A stretch of DNA of 5,220 nt from an uncultured Shinella sp. (GTDB lineage: Bacteria > Pseudomonadota > Alphaproteobacteria > Rhizobiales > Rhizobiaceae). The stretch spans positions 1 through 5,220 of the forward strand of contig CAMLOC010000311.1 in the NCBI GenBank assembly GCA_946481465.1. Reading direction: 5' to 3'. Below, piece by piece: positions 1 to 5,220 of this stretch (positions are counted from its first letter, which is position 1; each line of letters opens with the position of its first letter). The position numbers and the translations under genes were made by a program. The notes beneath the pieces were generated by a model that was not told the origin of the DNA, searched no databases, and saw only the letters and a list, made by a program, of their open reading frames with translations.

Positions 1-783
1 ACGGCGCTGCGCCTGATGAAGACGGTCGCCAACCCGCGGGACAAGTACCGGCTGAACCTGCGCACCATCGACTCCGCCGGCGAATCGCTCGGCCGCGAGA
101 CCTGGGAATGGGTGAAGGACACGCTCGGCATCACCATCAATGAGTTCTACGGCCAGACCGAATGCAACATCGTGCTCGGCTCGATCGGCAAGCTCGGCGT
201 GTCGCGGCCGGGGCCGATCGGCAAGCCGGTGCCCGGCCATGTGGTGGCCATCATCGATGCGAACGGCCGGGAAATGCCGCGCGGCACCGTCGGCCAGGTC
301 GCGGTGATGCGGCCCGATCCCGTCATGTTCCTCGGCTACTGGAGGAACGAGCGGGCGACGGCGGAGAAATTCATCGGCGACTGGATGACGACCGGCGATC
401 TTGGCCGCATGGACGAAGAAGGCTACGTCACCTTCTTCGGCCGCGACGACGATGTCATCACCTCCTCCGGCTACCGCATCGGCCCGAGCGAGATCGAGGA
501 TTGCCTTGCCGGCCACCCGGCCGTGCAGCTTGCCGCCGCCGTGGGGAAACCCGATCCGGTGCGCACGGAAATCGTCAAGGCCTATGTGATGCTGCGCCCC
601 GGCAAGGCACCTTCGCAAGCCCTGGCGGACGACATACGCGACTGGGTGAAGTCGCGCCTTTCCATGCATGAATATCCGCGCGAGGTGGATTTCGTCGACG
701 CCTTGCCGCTGACGACCTCGGGCAAGGTCATCCGCCACCTCCTGCGCAAGCGGGCGGCCGAGGAGACGCCCTTCGCCGCCTGA
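1..783 (+). CDS. AMP-forming acyl-CoA synthetase, C-terminal part (5' end outside window)
   Basis: The reading frame is open from base 1 (first codons T-A-L-R-L-M-K) to a TGA at 781-783, so the gene begins upstream; the Met at 16 is internal. About 260 residues are visible of a family usually 500-570 long. Counting from that internal Met, motifs of the ANL adenylating superfamily appear in order: YGQTE (45-49, A5, adenine/substrate pocket), TTGD (125-128, A7, ribose-binding Asp), the hinge and A8 loop GRDDDVITSSGYRIGPSEIE (142-161), and TTSGK (233-237), whose Lys237 is the expected adenylation lysine of A10. Known chemistry of the family is activation of a carboxylate with ATP to an acyl-adenylate, then transfer to CoA, normally in the cytoplasm. 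The YGQTE form and overall shape resemble short/medium-chain acyl-CoA synthetases, but the substrate cannot be read from this fragment. Catalytic residues look intact. It ends convergent with, and 22 bp from, the acetyltransferase gene. Confidence 0.93.
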   Translation, partial: TALRLMKTVANPRDKYRLNLRTIDSAGESLGRETWEWVKDTLGITINEFYGQTECNIVLGSIGKLGVSRPGPIGKPVPGHVVAIIDANGREMPRGTVGQVAVMRPDPVMFLGYWRNERATAEKFIGDWMTTGDLGRMDEEGYVTFFGRDDDVITSSGYRIGPSEIEDCLAGHPAVQLAAAVGKPDPVRTEIVKAYVMLRPGKAPSQALADDIRDWVKSRLSMHEYPREVDFVDALPLTTSGKVIRHLLRKRAAEETPFAA

Positions 784-805
784 TTTACGAAGCCGCGCCC
801 GCCCC

Positions 806-2074
806 TTAGCGGCGCGCCAGCGCGCGGATCTTCTCGCGCAGCAACCGCGCGACATTGCGCGTGTTGCGGTAGAGGTGAAGCTGCGTCGCCACCTGGCGCA
901 CGTCGCGGTCGCGGTTCTGCTGCAGGCCGACGACGAGCGTGCCCATATCCTCGCGCTCCTCCCAGAAGCGGCTCATCACCGGGTGGTCCGGCACGGCGCA
1001 GGAATCGGACCGGGCGATGTTGGCATCGTCGAGATGCCACTCCGTCAGCTCCGCCACCAGCAGCTTTCCGGGCGAGAACTTCGCAAAGTCCTCGTCATAG
1101 GCGGTCTTCCACGTATAGGCCTCGCCGCCCGTCATGAAGACGATCATCGAGGCGATGGCGCGGCCGTCGAGGTCGAGCGTGTGGATGCGCACGCCGTCGA
1201 TCTCGGCGAGGTTGCTGATCGCCTCGCGGGCGAAAGCCGCGCGGTAGCGGTCGTTGATCATCGCGGTGCGGCCGCGGCCCTTCCAGCCCGAAGCTTCGAG
1301 CAGCAGGAATTCCTCCATGCGCAGCCGGATATCGGCGGGCTGGCGGGCGACGTTGTAGAAAAGCGCGCCCATGGCGTCGAGCTTGCGCCATTGCCGGCGC
1401 AGCTCGCGGAAATGCTCCGGCGAGACGGCGTGCTGCAGGTAGGTCTGGCCGTCGAGCAGGCTCTCCAGCATCGGGCGGCGATAGGTGTCGGTGACGGTGA
1501 CGGGAAGGTTTCGGCCGATGGCCACGGCGCGCATCAGCTGCGCGAAGGCGCCGTTTAGGCGCAGGTCCGGCAAAACGAGGATGCCCGGCAGGCCGCTGCC
1601 CGCACTGCCGAGGGCTTCCAGCACGTTGTCGAGCGTCTCGGCGGCCTCCTCGGCATCGACGAGCGGTGTGCCGAGCGGGCCGAACGGGTTCGACCACACA
1701 CGCAGGATGCTGGAGCCGATGGAAAAGCCCGGCTTCTCGATGGAGAACGGCATGAGGAAGCGCATGCGGCTGCGCCCGGCGCCCTCGTCGCGCAGCACCG
1801 AAAGGCGCACGGTGCGGTCTTCCAGGCGCGGCATGGCGGGCGCGAGGAAACGGCCGGTGAAGAAGACGTTCGGCTCCATGACGCGGTTCGACAGGAAGTC
1901 GAGCTCCTGCTGCAGCTCATAGCCGGCCGTCGCCGGATAGAGCGCCAGCGACCGGCCGGGCCGGCCGACCTCGATGCGCTGGTCCGCCGGAGGGGCATTC
2001 GAGAGGGCGGGCGGAATGGCCGCCTGGACGCGTCCTGCCGCGATCGTGTGGTCGAAGCCGTGGCTATCGGTCAT
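806..2074 (-). CDS. GNAT-family acetyltransferase, FemAB/CelD-like (BioF2-like domain)
   Basis: A 422-residue protein starting at ATG 2074-2072 and ending in TAA. The frame extends 7 codons upstream to a TTG at 2095, but the ATG is preferred: it is a better codon and reduces the overlap with the upstream flippase gene from 32 to 11 bp. The ribosome site is weak (GGGATGGA just upstream, inside the flippase gene). The C-terminal half carries hallmarks of the BioF2-like/Acetyltransf_6 fold: FLLLEASGWKGRGRTA (256-271), a tryptophan/glycine motif typical of FemAB-like acyltransferases; a strand-rich middle (about 296-325); AYTWKTAYDEDFAKFSPGKL (319-338), the usual K.aYd...SPG acyl-CoA/acceptor region; and a late DxC...DHP...W.ER segment (357-374). 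Residues 40-215 form the less conserved N-terminal lobe. No signal peptide or membrane segment is evident, so it is probably cytoplasmic. Relatives are annotated as cellulose-biosynthesis CelD-like acetyltransferases and sit in polysaccharide loci. Overlap with the flippase gene suggests modification of a glycan or lipid precursor; the acceptor is unknown. Confidence 0.88.
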   Translation of the reverse strand: MTDSHGFDHTIAAGRVQAAIPPALSNAPPADQRIEVGRPGRSLALYPATAGYELQQELDFLSNRVMEPNVFFTGRFLAPAMPRLEDRTVRLSVLRDEGAGRSRMRFLMPFSIEKPGFSIGSSILRVWSNPFGPLGTPLVDAEEAAETLDNVLEALGSAGSGLPGILVLPDLRLNGAFAQLMRAVAIGRNLPVTVTDTYRRPMLESLLDGQTYLQHAVSPEHFRELRRQWRKLDAMGALFYNVARQPADIRLRMEEFLLLEASGWKGRGRTAMINDRYRAAFAREAISNLAEIDGVRIHTLDLDGRAIASMIVFMTGGEAYTWKTAYDEDFAKFSPGKLLVAELTEWHLDDANIARSDSCAVPDHPVMSRFWEEREDMGTLVVGLQQNRDRDVRQVATQLHLYRNTRNVARLLREKIRALARR

Positions 2075-3491
2075 GGCGGTCCATCCCGTTGGCAAGGCTT
2101 GCCTTCACCGGATTGGCGAAGGCGAAGAGAATGATGGAGAGTTTCCTGCGCACGACGAGGTGCAGCAGCAGCGCCTCGACGATCATGGCGCCCGCGGTGG
2201 CGGCGGCAGCGCCCGTCAGGCCGAAGAGCGGAATGAGCGTGACGTTGAAGCTGATATTGGCCGCCAGCGCCACGGCGTAGACGAGGACGCAGAGTTTCTG
2301 CTGGCCCGCCATGGTGAGCAGCACCTCGCCCGGCCCGATCAGCGCCTTGGCGAGGATGCCGACGAAGAGGATGAACATCAGGCTGTAGCCGGCCGTGAAG
2401 GCGGCGCCGAACAGCGACAGGAGGAAATGGCCGAGCGCCAGCACGCCGAGCCCGACGGCCAGCGACGGCCAGAAGCTCCAGCGTACCGTCTCGCCGGCAA
2501 AGCGCGCCAGCGCCACCCGGTCGCCGGACGAGAACAGCGCGGAAAAGCGCGGCGCGGCCGCGGCCTTCACCGAGAAGAACACGAAATGCACAAGCGCCAT
2601 GGTCTTTGCCGCGGCGAAATAGATGGCGACGCTTTCCGGGTCGAGATAGAGGCCGACGACGATGACGTCGGAATTGGTGAGCAGGAAGCCGAAGCCCTCG
2701 ATCAGGAAGATCGGCAGCGCCGCCTTGATCCAGAGGGAGAACTCCAGCTTGCGCGGCCCCTTGACGTAACGCCTGCTGAGCCGGCGCAGGATGTTGAAGA
2801 ACTGCACGACGGTCGTAAGGTAGGTGGCCGCGAGCGCGGCGACCATGGCGGTGAGCGCGGTATGCGGCGCATCCAGGTAAACCGCCAGGACCATGAAGCC
2901 GAGGATCAGCAGCGGGCGGATGATATAGGTTGGGCTGAGGGCCACCACCGCCCAGCTATGGGCGCGCGCCGTGCTGTGCAGCACCTCGCCCAGCGCGATC
3001 AAAGGCATGCAGAACACGCCGACGAAAAGCGGCACCACAAAGAAGTAGGCAAAAAAGTGGTGGAATAACCAGAGGACGCAGAGGCCGACGGCCGCCAGCG
3101 CCGTCGAGGACAGCATGGCGAAGACGCGGGCCGTCGAGGTGAGGCCGCGGATCTCCGCATGTGCGCTGCGACCCGCATAGTCGGGCAGGAAGCGCACCAC
3201 GGTGGTGTGGATGCCGAGGCAGGACATGTCGCCGAAGATGACGACCAGCGCCCAGACGAAGACGAAGATGCCGTATTCGAACTCGCCCATCAGGCGGGCA
3301 AGGACGATCTGCGAGAGAAAGGCGATCGCCGCATTGCAGACGCGAATGGCGAAGGTGACGAGCGCCATGCGCTGGGCAAGGTTGCGGGGATCATCGCTGA
3401 TGAGGATCGTTCCCAGCGCGCGCACCAGCGGTTCCACCCTGCCGCGCAGGGCCGATGGCAGCAATTTCTCCGCCGACTGAATGACCGCCAT
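2064..3491 (-). CDS. Wzx/MOP-type polysaccharide (lipid-linked oligosaccharide) flippase
   Basis: A 475-residue, strongly hydrophobic protein ending in TAG at 2066-2064. I place the start at ATG 3491; an in-frame GTG lies two codons upstream (3497), and neither has a convincing Shine-Dalgarno sequence, so the start is uncertain by a few residues. After a roughly 40-residue amphipathic N-terminus there are about 12 hydrophobic stretches (near 43-66, 74-99, 121-142, 146-168, 187-205, 211-235, 255-283, 290-312, 342-362, 368-390, 400-420, 425-446), the usual topology and length for this family. The N-terminal signature around 57-105 (SQIVLARLMGEFEYGIFVFV, then a LG...VVRFLPDY segment) is typical of Wzx-like exporters annotated as lipopolysaccharide biosynthesis proteins in rhizobia. 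The family moves undecaprenyl-linked sugars across the inner membrane. The gene overlaps the downstream acetyltransferase gene by 11 bp, implying co-transcription and possible translational coupling. The exported glycan cannot be inferred; a related MATE-like transporter role is less likely. Confidence 0.88.
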   Translation of the reverse strand: MAVIQSAEKLLPSALRGRVEPLVRALGTILISDDPRNLAQRMALVTFAIRVCNAAIAFLSQIVLARLMGEFEYGIFVFVWALVVIFGDMSCLGIHTTVVRFLPDYAGRSAHAEIRGLTSTARVFAMLSSTALAAVGLCVLWLFHHFFAYFFVVPLFVGVFCMPLIALGEVLHSTARAHSWAVVALSPTYIIRPLLILGFMVLAVYLDAPHTALTAMVAALAATYLTTVVQFFNILRRLSRRYVKGPRKLEFSLWIKAALPIFLIEGFGFLLTNSDVIVVGLYLDPESVAIYFAAAKTMALVHFVFFSVKAAAAPRFSALFSSGDRVALARFAGETVRWSFWPSLAVGLGVLALGHFLLSLFGAAFTAGYSLMFILFVGILAKALIGPGEVLLTMAGQQKLCVLVYAVALAANISFNVTLIPLFGLTGAAAATAGAMIVEALLLHLVVRRKLSIILFAFANPVKASLANGMDRHDR

Positions 3492-3573
3492 CAACACAGG
3501 AACCCGAACGCAACGCAGAACAGAACGAGGATCAGTCTTGTCAGATCAGGGTTAACAAACGGTTGGATGGCAA

Positions 3574-3602
3574 AGAATACGCGGCCCGGACATGATATTC
3601 AA
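3574..3602 (-). promoter_or_regulatory. Candidate sigma70-type promoter for the flippase-acetyltransferase operon
   Basis: On the minus strand TTGAAT (3602-3597) and TATTCT (3579-3574) are separated by 17 bp, each matching four of six positions of the consensus -35 and -10 boxes. Transcription would start near 3567, leaving an untranslated leader of about 75 bases before the ATG at 3491. The location between the palindromic element and the operon is sensible, but the boxes are weak and similar matches occur by chance. Confidence 0.3.
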
Positions 3603-3636
3603 AAGGCCAGCCGCGGATCGAGCCCTCTCCTCCGTC

Positions 3637-3659
3637 ATGGTCGGGCTTGACCCGACCAT
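3637..3659. repeat. Palindrome 1 of the composite element
   Basis: Perfect 9-bp inverted repeat: ATGGTCGGG (3637-3645), loop CTTGA (3646-3650), CCCGACCAT (3651-3659). No T-run follows on either strand, so it does not look like a classical intrinsic terminator. Confidence 0.8.
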
Positions 3660-3670
3660 CCACATCACAA

Positions 3671-3688
3671 ACGCGGCGCGTGCCGCGT
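3671..3688. repeat. Small central palindrome of the composite element
   Basis: Perfect 7-bp inverted repeat: ACGCGGC (3671-3677), loop GCGT (3678-3681), GCCGCGT (3682-3688). Its last three bases (3686-3688) are also the first three of palindrome 2, so both stems cannot be complete at once in RNA. On the minus strand it is followed by TTGTGATG, only a very weak U-rich tail, so a role as secA terminator is possible but poorly supported. Confidence 0.55.
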
Positions 3689-3716
3689 CATCCTCGGGTC
3701 AGGCCCGAGGATGACG
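3686..3716. repeat. Palindrome 2 of the composite element
   Basis: Perfect 13-bp inverted repeat: CGTCATCCTCGGG (3686-3698), loop TCAGG (3699-3703), CCCGAGGATGACG (3704-3716). This is the strongest hairpin in the window. Read on the minus strand its core TCGGGCCTGACCCGA matches palindrome 1 read on the plus strand except for one loop base. Confidence 0.8.
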
Positions 3717-3759
3717 TTGGAGAGAGGAGGCGGCGGACAGGATCAGCCGCCAACGTCAT
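3711..3759 (-). terminator. Inverted repeat just past secA, possible 3'-end structure
   Basis: Perfect 10-bp inverted repeat ATGACGTTGG (3711-3720) and CCAACGTCAT (3750-3759), beginning 6 bases after the secA stop codon. The 29-base interior can form a second, weak 5-bp stem, GGCGG (3732-3736) with CCGCC (3747-3751). There is no T-tract after it on the minus strand, so it is not a canonical Rho-independent terminator; it may act as a 3' stabiliser or be a partial copy of the repeat's end. It shares 3711-3716 with palindrome 2, making the two structures mutually exclusive. Confidence 0.35.
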
Positions 3760-3765
3760 TTTTGA

Positions 3766-5220
3766 TCACGCCTGTTCGAAGGCGCCGTGGCAATGCTTGT
3801 ATTTCTTGCCCGAACCGCAGGGGCAGGCCTCGTTGCGCGACACGCGGCCCCAGGTCGCCGGATCGTTCGGATCGCGATCCTCCGGCGACACGCCGACGGC
3901 CATGAAGCCGCCGCCATTGCCTTCGCCGAAATCGTCCTCGCCGGTCGTGCCGTCGATATGGTGGCCTTCCATGTCCGGCGGCACCGGCGCGGGGGCGTCG
4001 GCGGCCTGGCGCACCAGTTCGACGCGCATCAGCTGCGCGGTAACGGTCTGGCGCAGGTTCGCCAGCAGCGCCTGGAAGAGCTCGAAGGCCTCGGCCTTGT
4101 ATTCCTGCAGCGGATCGCGCTGGGCATAACCGCGGAAGCCGATGACGGAGCGCAGGTGGTCGAGGTTGACGATATGCTCGCGCCAGAGATGGTCCAGCGT
4201 CTGGAGCAGCACCGAGCGCTCGACATAGGTCATGATCTCGGGGCCGAAACGCTCTGCACGGTCGGCGGCGGCCTGGTCGGTCGCCTTGTGCAGGCGCTCC
4301 AGGATATCCTTCTCGTCGATGCCTTCCTCGGCTGCCCAGGCGTCGATCGGCAGATCGAGGTTGAGCTGTTCGAGAACGCCCTTCTTGAGGCCCGCCACAT
4401 CCCACTGCTCGGCATAGGCGTTTTCCGGAATGTGCATCCGCACGAGGTTTTCCACCACTTCGTGGCGCATGTCGCCGACGATTTCCGAAAGGTTCTCGCC
4501 GTCCATCAGCTCGATGCGCTGCTCGAAGATGACCTTGCGCTGGTCGTTCAGCACATCGTCATATTTCAGCAGGTTCTTGCGGATATCGAAGTTGCGGGCC
4601 TCGACCTTCTTCTGCGCCCTTTCGAGCGCCTTGTTGATCCAGGGATGGACGATCGCCTCGCCTTCCTTGAGGCCGAGCTTCTGGAGCATGGAATCCATGC
4701 GCTCGGAGCCGAAGATGCGCATCAGGTCGTCCTGCAGCGACAGGAAGAACTTCGAGCGGCCCGGGTCGCCCTGGCGGCCGGAGCGGCCGCGCAGCTGATT
4801 GTCGATGCGGCGGCTCTCGTGCCGTTCGGTGGCCAGAACATAGAGGCCGCCGGCGGCGAGCGCCTTCTCCTTGAGCTTCTGCACTTCTTCGCGGATCGCC
4901 TTTTCCCGCGCCTCGCGCTCCGGCCCGGGCTCGACCTCGGCCAGTTCCTGCTGGATGCGCATGTCCGGGTTGCCGCCGAGCTGGATGTCGGTGCCGCGAC
5001 CGGCCATGTTGGTGGCGATGGTGACGGCACCGGGCACGCCGGCCTGGGCGACGATATAGGCTTCCTGCTCGTGGTAGCGGGCGTTCAGAACCTGGAACCT
5101 GGAGAAGCCGCTCTTCTTCAGCATGTCGGCGAGCAGCTCGGATTTTTCGATCGACGTCGTGCCGACGAGCATCGGCTGGCCGCGCTCGTGCGCCGCCTTG
5201 ATCTCGTCGATGATTGCCTT
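3766..5220 (-). CDS. secA: Preprotein translocase ATPase SecA, C-terminal half (N-terminus outside window)
   Basis: The frame is open from base 5220 (first residues [20 protein letters not shown]) to TGA 3768-3766, giving 484 residues of a protein normally near 900; the Met at 5172 is internal. SecA is the ATP motor that drives unfolded preproteins through SecYEG at the inner membrane. Numbering from the first visible residue: the second nucleotide-binding domain (NBD2) contains [11 protein letters not shown] (18-28), the motif V region [12 protein letters not shown] (67-78) and the motif VI region [13 protein letters not shown] (142-154) with its arginine finger. The helical scaffold includes [13 protein letters not shown] (216-228) and LDHLWREHI (342-350). 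The two-helix finger tip is in [12 protein letters not shown] (about 363-374). A variable Pro/Gly/acidic linker (about 405-462) leads to the zinc-binding tail [13 protein letters not shown], with Cys466, Cys468, Cys477 and His478, used for SecB and lipid/ribosome contacts. All motifs appear intact, so the gene is probably functional. Confidence 0.98.
   Translation of the reverse strand, partial: KAIIDEIKAAHERGQPMLVGTTSIEKSELLADMLKKSGFSRFQVLNARYHEQEAYIVAQAGVPGAVTIATNMAGRGTDIQLGGNPDMRIQQELAEVEPGPEREAREKAIREEVQKLKEKALAAGGLYVLATERHESRRIDNQLRGRSGRQGDPGRSKFFLSLQDDLMRIFGSERMDSMLQKLGLKEGEAIVHPWINKALERAQKKVEARNFDIRKNLLKYDDVLNDQRKVIFEQRIELMDGENLSEIVGDMRHEVVENLVRMHIPENAYAEQWDVAGLKKGVLEQLNLDLPIDAWAAEEGIDEKDILERLHKATDQAAADRAERFGPEIMTYVERSVLLQTLDHLWREHIVNLDHLRSVIGFRGYAQRDPLQEYKAEAFELFQALLANLRQTVTAQLMRVELVRQAADAPAPVPPDMEGHHIDGTTGEDDFGEGNGGGFMAVGVSPEDRDPNDPATWGRVSRNEACPCGSGKKYKHCHGAFEQA

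Larger units (their letters stand above)
3624..3727. repeat. Composite palindromic intergenic element (rhizobial RIME-like mosaic repeat)
   Basis: A roughly 104-bp block built of two strong palindromes joined by a smaller one. The outer ends form an imperfect inverted pair: CCTCTC then CGTCAT on the left (3624-3638) and ATGACG then GAGAGG on the right (3711-3727), with 3 and 5 bases in between. The two main palindromes share the core TCGGGCYTGACCCGA in opposite orientation, so the whole block is itself roughly symmetrical. Size, two-palindrome design and intergenic position recall the Rhizobium-specific intergenic mosaic elements; I cannot confirm membership without alignment. It has no coding capacity. 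It lies between secA and the flippase operon and could affect the 3' end of the secA transcript. Confidence 0.65.

Noticed and set aside
794..816. Possible hairpin at the convergent junction (6-bp stem CGCGCC/GGCGCG, 11-base loop)
   Set aside because: The stem is short, overlaps the acetyltransferase stop, and lacks a T-tract on both strands; such GC stems are common by chance here.
875..1558. Plus-strand open frame (227 codons) opposite the acetyltransferase gene
   Set aside because: It is fully antisense to a gene with recognisable acetyltransferase motifs; the composition is typical of a GC-driven shadow frame.
2075..2095. TTG start at 2095 for the acetyltransferase
   Set aside because: The ATG at 2074 is only seven codons downstream, is a stronger start codon, and gives a smaller overlap with the flippase gene.
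1974..3068. Long plus-strand open frame (364 codons) opposite the flippase gene
   Set aside because: Its translation is highly charged and His/Gln/Glu/Arg-rich with no recognisable domain, as expected for the antisense of a hydrophobic high-GC gene. The minus strand has a clear family match.
3159..3650. Plus-strand open frame running from the flippase antisense into the spacer
   Set aside because: Low-complexity charged translation, mostly antisense to the flippase N-terminus, no ribosome site and no recognisable motif.
3492..3765. CRISPR array or small RNA gene in the repeat-rich spacer
   Set aside because: There are no regularly spaced direct repeats with unique spacers, and no promoter-hairpin-T-tract arrangement that would support an independent small RNA.
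3647..4129. Plus-strand open frame covering the palindromic element and the secA 3' end
   Set aside because: It crosses the palindromes and is antisense to conserved secA sequence; the translation resembles no family.

Overview
This window looks like ordinary chromosomal DNA from a high-GC alphaproteobacterium, most likely a member of the Rhizobiales/Rhizobiaceae (Rhizobium, Sinorhizobium, Agrobacterium or Shinella type). The basis is strong G/C preference at third codon positions, a SecA C-terminus of the usual proteobacterial form, and an intergenic palindromic element with the core TCGGGCYTGACCCGA, which resembles repeats scattered through rhizobial genomes. The genus assignment is inference.

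Layout: (1) positions 1-783, plus strand, hold the C-terminal part of an AMP-forming acyl-CoA synthetase. (2) After a 22-bp convergent gap, 806-2074 on the minus strand encode a FemAB/CelD-like (BioF2-like) GNAT acetyltransferase. (3) It overlaps by 11 bp the 3' end of a minus-strand polytopic membrane protein at 2064-3491, a Wzx/MOP-type polysaccharide or lipid-linked oligosaccharide flippase. (4) Positions 3492-3765 are non-coding. They contain a candidate promoter for the flippase gene, a roughly 104-bp composite palindromic repeat, and an extra inverted repeat just beyond the secA stop. (5) From 3766 past the right edge, minus strand, lies the C-terminal half of secA, the preprotein translocase ATPase.

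Working together: the flippase and acetyltransferase genes are translationally overlapped and almost certainly co-transcribed, which points to a small cell-surface glycan/glycolipid export-and-modification operon. secA is a housekeeping gene on the same strand, separated by the repeat-bearing spacer and probably transcribed independently. The acyl-CoA synthetase faces the operon and shares no transcript with it; any functional link is speculative.

I found no RNA gene, CRISPR array, insertion sequence, phage gene or clear new system. The most structured non-coding part is the palindromic spacer at 3624-3759, where several inverted repeats share the hexamer CGTCAT/ATGACG and could fold in alternative ways.
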